Assembly: GCF_004364285.1 (NCBI RefSeq)
Contig: NZ_SOBE01000002.1
Span: forward strand, 434,001-498,000
DNA: 64,000 nucleotides
DNA from: Frigoribacterium sp. PhB116
Lineage (GTDB): Bacteria; Actinomycetota; Actinomycetes; Actinomycetales; Microbacteriaceae
Direction of reading: 5' to 3'
This document shows positions 43,785 to 53,198 of this stretch, piece after piece. Every line of letters begins with the position of its first letter. The stretch's first letter is position 1. The position numbers and the translations under genes were made by a program. Below the pieces are notes generated by a model. It saw only the letters and a list, made by a program, of their open reading frames with translations. It made no database searches and was not told the origin of the DNA.

Positions 43785-46310
43785 ATGGCCTTCTCCCCCC
43801 TGCACGACGACTGGACCGTCGAGGCCGTCACCGGTCCGGTGCCCGACGCCGTGGCCGGCCGACGAGTCCCGGCGACCGTGCCGGGCCAGGTGCACACCGA
43901 CCTGCTGGCCGCCGGCCTGGTCACCGACCCGTTCGACGGCGACGCCGAGTCGGCCCAGCAGTGGATCGGCGACACCTCGTGGCGCTTCTCGACCACGTTC
44001 GTCTGGCACGACGACGGGTCCGCCCGCCACGACCTCGTCGCCGAGGGCCTCGACACCGTCGCGGTGGTCGAGCTCAACGGCCGCGTCGTCGCCCGGACCG
44101 AGAACCAGCACCGCAGCTACCGCGTCGACGTGAGGGAGGCGCTGGTCGAGGGGCAGAACGCGCTCACCGTCACCTTCGCGGCCCCCGTCGCCGAGGCCGA
44201 GGCCCGGGTCGCCCTCCACGGTGCCCTGCCCCACGTCAACCACCACCCGTTCAACATGCTGCGCAAGCAGGCCAGCTCGTTCGGCTGGGACTGGGGCGTC
44301 GACGTGGCCGGCGCCGGCATCTGGCGGCCGATCGGGCTCGACTCGTGGTCCGGCGTCCGGATCGCCTCGGTGCGTCCGCTCGTCGGCGTGGACGGGACCG
44401 CCGGCACCCTCGACGCCCGCGTCGCGCTCGAGTGGGACGGCGTGACGACCGGCGAGCACCGCGTCGCCGTCGAGGTGACCTCGCTCGAGGGCCACCGCGT
44501 GGCCGACGCGAGCGTCGTCGTCGCGGCCGGCACCGCCGACGCCGCCCTCGGGCTCGTCGTCCCCGACGCGCGGCTCTGGTGGCCGCTCGGCCACGGCGAC
44601 CAGCCGCTGTACGGCGTCCGCGTGACCGCGGCGCCCGCGGACGACGGCGCAGGAGGCGGTGCGCCCGACGCGACGACCGCCTCCTGGGCTTCGCGGATCG
44701 GCTTCCGCACCGTGCGCGTCGACACGACGCCGGACGCCGACGGCACGCCCTTCGTGGTGCTCGTGAACGAGCGCGTCGTGCAGGTGCGCGGGGCGAACTG
44801 GATCCCCGACCACGCGTTCGTCACCGAGATCGACCGCGACCGCTACCAGCGTCGCGTCGCCGACGCGACCGAGGCGAACATGAACCTGCTGCGCGTCTGG
44901 GGCGGCGGCATCTACGAGTCGGACGACTTCTACGACGCCTGCGACGAGGCGGGCGTGCTGGTCTGGCAGGACTTCCTCTTCGCCTGCGCGGCCTACGCCG
45001 AGGAGGACTGGCTGGCGGCCGAGGTCGAGGCCGAGGCGCGCGAGGCGATCACGCGGCTCAGCCCGCACCCGTCGCTGGTCATCTGGAACGGGAACAACGA
45101 GAACATCTGGGGCTTCGTCGACTGGGGCTGGAAGGCCGAGCTGCAGGGCCGCACCTGGGGCGACGGCTACTACCGCGACCTGCTGCCGCGGCTCGTCGCC
45201 GAGCTCGACGGCACCCGCGCCTACTCGCCGGGCAGCCCGTTCTCGTTCGGCGACCCCGGGGCGTCGGACGACGAGGTGCACCCGAACGACCACCGCCACG
45301 GCACGATGCACATCTGGGACGTCTGGAACCGCCGCGACTACACGGCCTACCGCGAGTACCCCGCCCGCTTCGTCTCGGAGTTCGGGTTCCAGGGCCCACC
45401 GGCCTGGTCGACGCTCGTCGGCTCGGTGCACGACGAGCCGCTCGACCCGTACGGCCACCAGATGCTCGTGCACCAGAAGGCCGAGGAGGGCAACCTCAAG
45501 CTCGAGCGCGGCATGCAGGGCCACCTGCCGGCCCCGGCGACCATCGAGGACTGGCACTGGGCCACGCAGCTCAACCAGGCCGCAGCGATCCGGTTCGGCG
45601 TCGAGCACTTCCGGTCGCTCGCGCCGCTCAACACCGGCACGATCGTCTGGCAGCTGAACGACGACTGGCCCGTCACGTCGTGGGCCGCGGTCGACTTCGA
45701 CGAGCACCGCAAGCCGCTCTGGTTCGCCTTGCGCGACTGCTACGCGCCGCGCCTCGCGACGATCCAGCCGCGCGGCGACTCGCTCGCCGTGGTGCTGCTC
45801 AACGACGTCGACAACGCGTGGGCGGGCGACGTCGTGCTGCGCCGCACGAGCTTCTCGGGCGACGTGCTCGACGAGGTCGTCGTGCCCGGGGCCGTCGGCT
45901 CCCGGGGCAGCGTCGAGCTGGAGGTGCCGTCCCCGCTCGCCGACGCGCTCGACCCCGTCGCCGAGCTGCTCGTCGCCGTGCTGCCCGGCTTCGGCTCGGG
46001 CCGGGCGGTCTGGGACGCGGCCGAGGTCGTCGACCAGCGCCTCGACCCTGACCCCGTCGCCACCGAGGTCGTCCGCGACGGCGACGCCTGGCTCGTCACC
46101 GTGACGGCGCGCAGCTACGCCCGCGACGTCACCCTGCTGGTCGACGTCCTGGACCCGCGGGCGACGGTCGACCGCGGCCTCGTCACCCTGCTCGCGGGGG
46201 AGTCGGCGACGTTCCGCGTCGAGGGGGCCGCGGACGTCGACCCGCACGCGCTCACAGGCCGGGGCGTGCTCCGGCACGCGAACGGCCTGCTGCTGGCGGT
46301 GGCGCCCTGA
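43785..46310 (+). CDS. Beta-mannosidase (GH2)
   Basis: An 841-residue glycoside hydrolase family 2 enzyme of the exo-beta-mannosidase type. The N-terminal sugar-binding domain (DTSWRFSTTF, HRSYRVDVREAL) and ALPHVNHHPFNMLRKQASSFGWDWG are diagnostic. In the catalytic barrel the acid/base is E439 (WNGNNEN) and the nucleophile E532 (SEFGFQG); VRGANWIPDHAF and LLRVWGGGIYESDDFYDACDEAG are also present. No signal peptide, so it is cytoplasmic and acts on imported oligosaccharides, releasing mannose from non-reducing ends. First gene of the plus-strand glycoside island. Confidence 0.95.
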   Translation: MAFSPLHDDWTVEAVTGPVPDAVAGRRVPATVPGQVHTDLLAAGLVTDPFDGDAESAQQWIGDTSWRFSTTFVWHDDGSARHDLVAEGLDTVAVVELNGRVVARTENQHRSYRVDVREALVEGQNALTVTFAAPVAEAEARVALHGALPHVNHHPFNMLRKQASSFGWDWGVDVAGAGIWRPIGLDSWSGVRIASVRPLVGVDGTAGTLDARVALEWDGVTTGEHRVAVEVTSLEGHRVADASVVVAAGTADAALGLVVPDARLWWPLGHGDQPLYGVRVTAAPADDGAGGGAPDATTASWASRIGFRTVRVDTTPDADGTPFVVLVNERVVQVRGANWIPDHAFVTEIDRDRYQRRVADATEANMNLLRVWGGGIYESDDFYDACDEAGVLVWQDFLFACAAYAEEDWLAAEVEAEAREAITRLSPHPSLVIWNGNNENIWGFVDWGWKAELQGRTWGDGYYRDLLPRLVAELDGTRAYSPGSPFSFGDPGASDDEVHPNDHRHGTMHIWDVWNRRDYTAYREYPARFVSEFGFQGPPAWSTLVGSVHDEPLDPYGHQMLVHQKAEEGNLKLERGMQGHLPAPATIEDWHWATQLNQAAAIRFGVEHFRSLAPLNTGTIVWQLNDDWPVTSWAAVDFDEHRKPLWFALRDCYAPRLATIQPRGDSLAVVLLNDVDNAWAGDVVLRRTSFSGDVLDEVVVPGAVGSRGSVELEVPSPLADALDPVAELLVAVLPGFGSGRAVWDAAEVVDQRLDPDPVATEVVRDGDAWLVTVTARSYARDVTLLVDVLDPRATVDRGLVTLLAGESATFRVEGAADVDPHALTGRGVLRHANGLLLAVAP

Positions 46311-46330
46311 CCGAGGTCCTGACCGGCCTC

Positions 46331-47278
46331 GTGACGCAGGAGGCGCCTCCGCGGCTCCGCAGGTCGACCGTGGTCCCCGCGGTGGGCGATACTGCACTGG
46401 TGTCCCCGCCCGTGGGCGCCGGCACGGCCGGCGCGCCTCCCTCCCTCCCGGCCATCGGCTTCGTGCAGCGCCGGGCGCCCTTCAGCCTGGGGATCGACCC
46501 GTTCCACACCGCGTTCCTCGCGGGCATGGAGGCGGCGGCGACGCGGGCCGGGGCGACGGTGCTGCTGCAGCTGGTGGCCGACCACGACGACGAGCTCGCC
46601 TGCTTCCGCCGCTGGGCCGCCCAGGGCTGGGTGCGCGGCGTCGTGCTCGCCGACCTCGTCGACGACGACCCGCGGCTGCCCGTGCTCGCGGCCCTCGGGC
46701 TGCCCACGGTCGTCCTCGGCCAGGAGCCGCAGGGCGGGGGCGTCTCGACCGTCGAGGTCGACGACCGGGGCGCGATGCGGCAGGCCGTCGCGCACCTCGT
46801 GGGCCTCGGCCACTCGGTGATCGGGCGGGTCAGCGGGCCCGTGGAGCTCGGCCACACGCGGGCGCGCTCGGAGGCCTTCGACCTCACCGTCGGACGAGGA
46901 GGCGCGAGCGGCCTGGTCCTGCCGGGCGACTACTCGGCCGAGAGCGGCGAGGCGCAGACCCGCCGGCTGCTGCGCGGGCCGCGGCGGCCCACGGCGATCG
47001 TCTACGACAACGACGCGATGGCGGTGGGCGGCCTGGCCGCGGCGGCCGACCTCGGCGTCTCCGTGCCGGGCGACCTCTCGCTGCTCGCGTGGGACGACTC
47101 GCCCCTCTGCCAGCTCGCGACGCCCCCGCTGTCCGTGGTGAGCCGCGACGTGCCGTCGCTGGGGGAATCCGCGACGCGCACCGTGCTCGCGATGCTCGAC
47201 GGACGTCCCGAGATGCTCGTCCGCGCCCCGGACAGCGAGATCGTCGTGCGCGGCACGACGGCGCCGCCCCGCCGCTGA
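46331..47278 (+). CDS. LacI/GalR-type sugar-binding protein lacking the HTH domain
   Basis: About 315 residues from GTG 46331; GTG 46400 is an alternative start. The body (from about residue 42) is the periplasmic-binding-fold effector domain of LacI/GalR regulators: IGFVQRRAPFSLGIDPFHTAFLAGMEAAATRAG, VSTVEVDDRGAMRQAVAHLVGLGH, TAIVYDNDAMAVGGLAAAADLGVSVPGDLSLLAWDDS. The N-terminal helix-turn-helix and hinge are missing. The 20 bases to the mannosidase stop leave no room for them, and what precedes is a Pro/Ala-rich stretch. It has no signal peptide, so it is not a transport protein. Perhaps a sugar sensor without DNA binding, or a decayed repressor. Confidence 0.8.
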   Translation: MTQEAPPRLRRSTVVPAVGDTALVSPPVGAGTAGAPPSLPAIGFVQRRAPFSLGIDPFHTAFLAGMEAAATRAGATVLLQLVADHDDELACFRRWAAQGWVRGVVLADLVDDDPRLPVLAALGLPTVVLGQEPQGGGVSTVEVDDRGAMRQAVAHLVGLGHSVIGRVSGPVELGHTRARSEAFDLTVGRGGASGLVLPGDYSAESGEAQTRRLLRGPRRPTAIVYDNDAMAVGGLAAAADLGVSVPGDLSLLAWDDSPLCQLATPPLSVVSRDVPSLGESATRTVLAMLDGRPEMLVRAPDSEIVVRGTTAPPRR

Positions 47279-47293
47279 CCTGCCCCCCTCCTC

Positions 47294-47387
47294 ATTCAGG
47301 AACATCGGTCCTGAGCCTCGCCACGGGGGGAGGCGCCGTCCTGATCCGTGCACGAGTCAGGACCGCAGCCGCCCCCGTTCCTGAATC
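47294..47387. repeat. Dispersed intergenic repeat, copy 2
   Basis: Second copy of the element at 39999. Words CAGGAAC, TCCTG, GTCCTG, GTGCACGA and TTCCTG start at offsets 0, 12, 41, 51, 81 from 47297. Outer stem ATTCAGGAAC / GTTCCTGAAT is perfect; inner stem GTCCTGA / TCAGGAC. It follows the LacI-like gene stop by 15 bases. Confidence 0.8.
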
Positions 47388-47456
47388 GCGCCTCCTCGAT
47401 GGCTACATCGCCCGGCAACGGTCCGGTCACGGTTCCTGAGGCTTGCTCCCACAAAC

Positions 47457-47486
47457 TTGACGGACTTAATTTAGTCGGGTAACAAT
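47457..47486 (+). promoter_or_regulatory. Promoter and operator of the ABC/glycosidase operon
   Basis: TTGACG (47457-47462), 17-base spacer, TAACAA(T) (47480-47486). The spacer starts with the near-perfect palindrome GACTTAATTTAGTC (47463-47476), so a bound repressor would block RNA polymerase. The ROK regulator of the same island is the natural candidate. Confidence 0.75.
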
Positions 47487-47572
47487 GACCCGACAGCGCG
47501 GCCCAGCCCGCCTGTGACAACGAAGTCGGCGTCGACTGCCCCGAGTGGTCGCGCCCTGGGAAAGGATCAACG

Positions 47573-49276
47573 ATGTTCCTCCGCGCAACCACGGGCCGCA
47601 GGCCCGTCCGCAGGGCCTGGGCGATCGGGGCGGCAGCCGCCGCCACCGCGCTGACCCTCGGCCTCACCGGCTGCTCCGCCGGCGGCTCGGGCTCGAGCAG
47701 CCCGAGCGACACGCTCGTCGTCTACACCGGCCAGGCCGGCGACTACCAGATCAACTTCAACCCGTACTCGCCGTCGTCCATCGGCGGCATCGGCGCGATC
47801 TACGAGTCGCTCTTCTTCGTCACCAACGTGAACACCGAGGACTACGAGCCCCTGCTCGGCAGCGAGTACACCTGGAACGACGAGGGCACGCAGCTCGACG
47901 TCACCCTGCGCGACGACGCGACCTGGTCCGACGGCGAGGCCTTCACGGCCGACGACGTCGTCTTCACCTTCGAGATGCTGCTCGACACCCCCTCGATCAA
48001 CACCAACGGCTTCGACGGCACGGTCACCGCCGCCGACGACACGCACGTCACCTTCACCTGGGACCACCCGGCGTTCGTGACCGGCCCGGCCCTGCTCGGC
48101 CGCACGCCGATCGTGCCCGAGCACCTGTGGAGCGACATCGACCCCACGACCGACGTCATCGCCGAGCCCGTCGGCACCGGCGCGTACACGATGGACGACT
48201 TCAAGGCGCAGGCCTTCACGCTGGCCGCCAACCCGACCTACTGGGGCGGCGAGCCCGCGGTCAAGAAGGTCCGCTACCTCTCGCTGTCCGGCAACACCGC
48301 GGGCGCCGACGCGCTCGCGGCGGGCACGATCGACTGGCAGACCGGCCCGGTGCCCGACATCCAGAACGTCTCGAAGAACTACCCCGGCTACGACGCCGTG
48401 ACGATCCCGCAGAACCAGGTCGCGCTGATGACCTGCTCGAACGCCGAGCTCGGCTGCGAGGGCCCCCAGACGGATCCGGCCGTCCGCCAGGCGATCTACT
48501 ACGCGCTCAACCGCGACCAGGTGAACTCCCTCGCGTTCCAGGACACCGCCAGCGAGGTGTCGCCCACGTTCGCGCTGACGAGCACGCAGGAGGACCTCAT
48601 CTCGAGCGCCGTCGCCGAGCCCGTCGCCCCGTCCGCCCCGGACCTCGACAAGGCGTCGTCGCTGCTCGAGGACGCCGGGTACGCCAAGGGCTCCGACGGC
48701 ATCTACGCCAAGGACGGCCAGGAGCTGAAGCTGACCGTCGAGGTCGTCACCGGCTGGACCGACTACATCACGGCGATCGACACGATGGGCCAGCAGCTCA
48801 AGGCCGCCGGCATCTCGCTGACCGCCTCGCAGTCGTCGTGGAACGAGTGGACCGACAAGAAGAGCAAGGGCAACTACCAGCTCGCCATCGACTCGCTCGG
48901 CCAGGGCGCCGCGTCCGACCCGTACTACCTCTACGACCAGTACTTCAACACCGCCTACACGGCGGCGGTCGGCGAGGCGGCACCGACGAACATGGCCCGC
49001 TTCAGCGACCCCGCGGTCGACGCGGCGCTCGAGACCCTCAAGGCCACGAACCCCGAGGACACGGAGGCGCGCCAGGCGCAGTTCGACGTGATCCAGGCCG
49101 CGATCGTCGAGGACATGCCCTACGTGCCCGTCCTCACCGGCGGCACGACGAGCGAGTACCACTCGTCGAAGTTCACCGGCTGGCCCACGATGGACGACCT
49201 CTACGCGTTCCCCGCCATCTGGGCCTCGCCGGACAACTCGATCATCTTCAAGTCCCTGAAGCCGGTCGGCGAGTAG
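47573..49276 (+). CDS. ABC transporter substrate-binding lipoprotein, SBP family 5
   Basis: A 567-residue extracytoplasmic lipoprotein. Lipobox LGLTGC (C34) after a basic, hydrophobic signal peptide. The mature part is a family 5 (DppA/OppA-like) binding protein: FNPYSPSSIGGIGAIYESL, DVTLRDDATWSDGEAFTADDVVFTFEML, PVGTGAYTMDDF and VRQAIYYALNRDQV. Family 5 proteins bind peptides or, in many actinobacteria and thermophiles, oligosaccharides. The surrounding glycosidases argue for an oligosaccharide, perhaps mannose- or galactose-containing (inference). First gene of the transporter operon. Confidence 0.93.
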   Translation: MFLRATTGRRPVRRAWAIGAAAAATALTLGLTGCSAGGSGSSSPSDTLVVYTGQAGDYQINFNPYSPSSIGGIGAIYESLFFVTNVNTEDYEPLLGSEYTWNDEGTQLDVTLRDDATWSDGEAFTADDVVFTFEMLLDTPSINTNGFDGTVTAADDTHVTFTWDHPAFVTGPALLGRTPIVPEHLWSDIDPTTDVIAEPVGTGAYTMDDFKAQAFTLAANPTYWGGEPAVKKVRYLSLSGNTAGADALAAGTIDWQTGPVPDIQNVSKNYPGYDAVTIPQNQVALMTCSNAELGCEGPQTDPAVRQAIYYALNRDQVNSLAFQDTASEVSPTFALTSTQEDLISSAVAEPVAPSAPDLDKASSLLEDAGYAKGSDGIYAKDGQELKLTVEVVTGWTDYITAIDTMGQQLKAAGISLTASQSSWNEWTDKKSKGNYQLAIDSLGQGAASDPYYLYDQYFNTAYTAAVGEAAPTNMARFSDPAVDAALETLKATNPEDTEARQAQFDVIQAAIVEDMPYVPVLTGGTTSEYHSSKFTGWPTMDDLYAFPAIWASPDNSIIFKSLKPVGE

Positions 49277-49322
49277 CCGTGGCGGAGGAGGAGCTCGTCG
49301 TCGTGAGGACCGGTGAGGACAC

Positions 49323-50312
49323 GTGAACTACTTCGTCCGGAAGCTCGGCTTCTACGCGGTCGCCCTGTGGGCCGCGCTGACCATCAACTTCCTGATCCCG
49401 CGCCTGCTGCCGGGCAACCCGGTGGACATCCTGCTGGCCAAGCTGCAGCAGCGCGGCGGGATCGTCACCCCTGACACCCGCAAGGCGTACGAGCTCCTCC
49501 TCGGAGGCGACTCCTCCGACCCGCTCCCGGTGCAGTACTGGAACTACCTGATCAACATCTTCAAGGGCGACCTCGGCATCTCGGTCGGCTACTTCCCGAC
49601 CCCGGTCACCGAGGTCATCGGGTCGTCGCTGCCCTGGACGATCGTCCTCGTCGGCCTGGCGACCGTGATCGGCGCAGGGCTCGGCGTCCTGCTCGGCGCG
49701 TTCGTCGGCTGGAAGCCCGGCACCTGGCTCGACTCGCTCGTGCCGGCCACCACGCTGCTGGCGGCGGTGCCCTACTTCTGGCTCGCGCTGATCCTCGTGT
49801 ACGTGCTCGCCACCTCCCTGAGGCTGTTCCCCTCGCAGGGCGGCTACGACGTCGTGCTCGACCCGGGGCTGAACTGGCAGTTCATCTCGTCGGCGGTCGA
49901 GTACGGGTTCCTGCCGGCGCTCACCATCGTGATCGCGTCGATCGGCGGCTGGCTGCTCGGCATGCGCAACATGATGGTCTCGACGCTGTCCGAGGACTAC
50001 GTGCTCACGGCGCAGGCCAAGGGCCTCAGCCAGGGCCGCATCCTCCGCGGCTACGCGGCCCGCAACGCGGTGCTGCCGAGCGTCGCCGGCTTCGCCATCT
50101 CGCTCGGGTTCGTCGTCTCCGGCTCGATCGTCACCGAGCAGGTGTTCTCGTACCCGGGCATCGGCGGCAAGCTCCTGTCGGCCGTCACGAACAACGACTA
50201 CGCGCTGATGCAGGGCATCTTCCTCTTCATCACGCTGGCCGTGCTCGGCGCCAACCTCGTGGTCGACCTCTTCTACGGGATCATCGACCCCCGCACCCGG
50301 GCGCGCAGCTGA
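49323..50312 (+). CDS. ABC transporter permease 1 (DppB/OppB type)
   Basis: A 329-residue inner-membrane permease starting GTG at 49323. Six hydrophobic helices are expected. The N-terminal FLIPRLLPGNPVDIL segment is typical of the DppB branch, and the EAA loop AQAKGLSQGRILRGYAARNA contacts the ATPases. It forms the channel with permease 2. 46 bases separate it from the binding-protein gene. Confidence 0.94.
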   Translation: MNYFVRKLGFYAVALWAALTINFLIPRLLPGNPVDILLAKLQQRGGIVTPDTRKAYELLLGGDSSDPLPVQYWNYLINIFKGDLGISVGYFPTPVTEVIGSSLPWTIVLVGLATVIGAGLGVLLGAFVGWKPGTWLDSLVPATTLLAAVPYFWLALILVYVLATSLRLFPSQGGYDVVLDPGLNWQFISSAVEYGFLPALTIVIASIGGWLLGMRNMMVSTLSEDYVLTAQAKGLSQGRILRGYAARNAVLPSVAGFAISLGFVVSGSIVTEQVFSYPGIGGKLLSAVTNNDYALMQGIFLFITLAVLGANLVVDLFYGIIDPRTRARS

Positions 50313-50346
50313 TGGCCCGCCGCACCACCAGCAGGAGGCAGCACCC

Positions 50347-51323
50347 ATGACGAACGTCGCCCCCGACACGACCACCACGGTCGTCGACTCGACCTCGCAG
50401 CTCGCCGCCGAGGCCGCCGATCTCGGCAAGCCGAGACGCTCCGCCTGGCGGCTGATGCTGCCGACCATGACCCCGTGGCTCGCCGCCGGGCTCGGCCTGG
50501 TCGGCGCCATCGCGCTCTTCGGCATCGTCGGCCCGTTCTTCGTGCAGGACCCGACCGTCATCCGCGACATCGGCCTCACCGGCCCGTCGGCCCAGCACCT
50601 CCTCGGCACGACCCAGACCGGGCAGGACGTCTTCGCCCAGCTCGCCTGGGCCACCCGCGGCTCGCTGCAGATCGGCTTGATCGTCGGCATCCTCGCGACG
50701 GCCCTCTCGGCCTTCTTCGGCATCCTCGGCGCCTACATCGGCGGGTTCACCGACGAGGCGTTCTCGCTGTTCTCGAACGTGTTCCTCGTGATCCCCGGCC
50801 TGCCCCTCGTCATCGTGATCTCGGGCTTCGTGCCCCAGGAGCAGCGCGGGCTCTGGACGATCGGCATCGTGCTGGCGATCACCGGCTGGGCCGCGTCCAG
50901 CCGGGTGCTGCGGGCGCAGACCCTGTCGATCCGCAGCCGCGACTACGTGGCCGCGGCCCGCGTCGCCGGCGAGAAGCCGTGGCGCGTCATCTCGGTCGAG
51001 ATCCTGCCGAACCTGCTGCCGGTGCTCGCGTCGCAGTTCGTCTTCGCGGTGATCGCGGCCATCCTCGGGGAGGCGGGCCTGTCGTTCCTCGGACTGGGCG
51101 CCTCCAACTCGTCGACCCTCGGCACGATGCTGTTCTACGCGCAGAACGGCTTCGCCCTGCCGCTCGGCGCCTGGTGGTGGTTCGGCCCTCCCGGCCTCAT
51201 CATCGCCCTGTTCGGCACCGGCCTCTCGCTGATCAACTTCTCGATCGACGAGATCATCAACCCCAAGCTCAAGAACGTGCGCCTGCACCGCAAGCGCGCC
51301 CGTCTCGCGAAGAAGGCCTCCCG

Positions 51324-51327
<4 letters not shown>
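50347..51327 (+). CDS. ABC transporter permease 2 (DppC/OppC type)
   Basis: A 326-residue permease of the DppC branch. N-terminal cytoplasmic tail of about 45 residues, first helix LAAGLGLVGAIALFGIVGPFF, then the family's HLLGTTQTGQDVFAQLAWATRGSLQIG. The EAA loop is DYVAAARVAGEKPWRVISVEILPN. The C-terminus is Lys/Arg-rich. The following ATPase gene overlaps by ATGA. Confidence 0.94.
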
Positions 51328-52273
<946 letters not shown>

Positions 52274-52277
<4 letters not shown>

Positions 52278-53197
52278 CCAGCATCCACGTCACCGACCTG
52301 ACCAAGGACTTCTCGGTCCGCAAGGGCATCGGCCGCGAGGCGTTCCGGGCCGTCGACTCGGTGTCGTTCGACCTGCTGCCCGGCCGCACGGTCGCCCTCG
52401 TCGGCGAGTCGGGCTCGGGCAAGTCGACCATCGCCCGCATGCTCGCGAAGCTCGAGAAGCCGAGCTCAGGGAAGATCGACGTGACGCTCGACGACGGCAC
52501 GCCCGTGATGGGCTCGGTCTACCGGCGACACGTGCAGATGGTGTTCCAGGACCCGTTCGCGTCGCTCAACCCGTTCCACTCCATCGAGCACCACATCGCG
52601 CGGCCGCTGCGGATCCACCGCCGCACGAGGGGCCGCGCCGAGACGCACGAGCGCGTGCTCGACATGCTCGAGCGCGTCAACCTGCGCCCCGCCGAGGACA
52701 TGGCGGCTCGTCGTCCGCACGAGCTGTCGGGCGGACAGCGTCAGCGGATCGCGATCGCCCGGGCCCTGGCCCCCGGTGCCCAGGTGCTCATCGCCGACGA
52801 GCCGGTCTCGATGCTCGACGTCTCGATCCGCCTCGGCGTCCTCAACCTGATGGGCCGGCTGCAGCGCGAGGACAACCTCGCCGTGCTCTACATCACGCAC
52901 GACCTCGCCACGGCGCGGCACTTCTCGGACGAGATCCTCGTGCTCTACCGCGGCCGGGTCGTCGAGCGGGGTCCCGCGGACGACGTCATCCTCGACCCGC
53001 ACCACGACTACACGAAGCTGCTCGCCCTCGCCGCGCCCGACCCCGAGCGTGTCGGCAAGGTCGTCAGCGACGAGTCGGCCCCCGACCGCTCGAGCATCGA
53101 CAACTCGATCTGCTACGACCACTACGCCGGCGCGTGGGTGCAGGCCGGGTCCGCCCCGGCCGGCGACGCGCTCGCCGCCAAGGCCGCGGTCCGCTGA
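52274..53197 (+). CDS. ABC transporter ATP-binding protein 2 (DppF type)
   Basis: A 307-residue ATPase. Walker A GESGSGKST, signature LSGGQRQR, Walker B VLIADEPVSMLDV, switch His in YITHDLATA. It pairs with ATPase 1 to drive uptake. The C-terminus carries ICYDHYAGAWVQAG, similar to the short Cys-containing tail of DppF-like proteins. The GH36 gene starts one base after its stop codon. Confidence 0.95.
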
Positions 53198-53198
53198 C

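Noticed and set aside
46331-47278. Product considered as a periplasmic sugar-binding protein
   Set aside because: There is no signal peptide or lipobox; the domain is of the LacI/GalR effector type.
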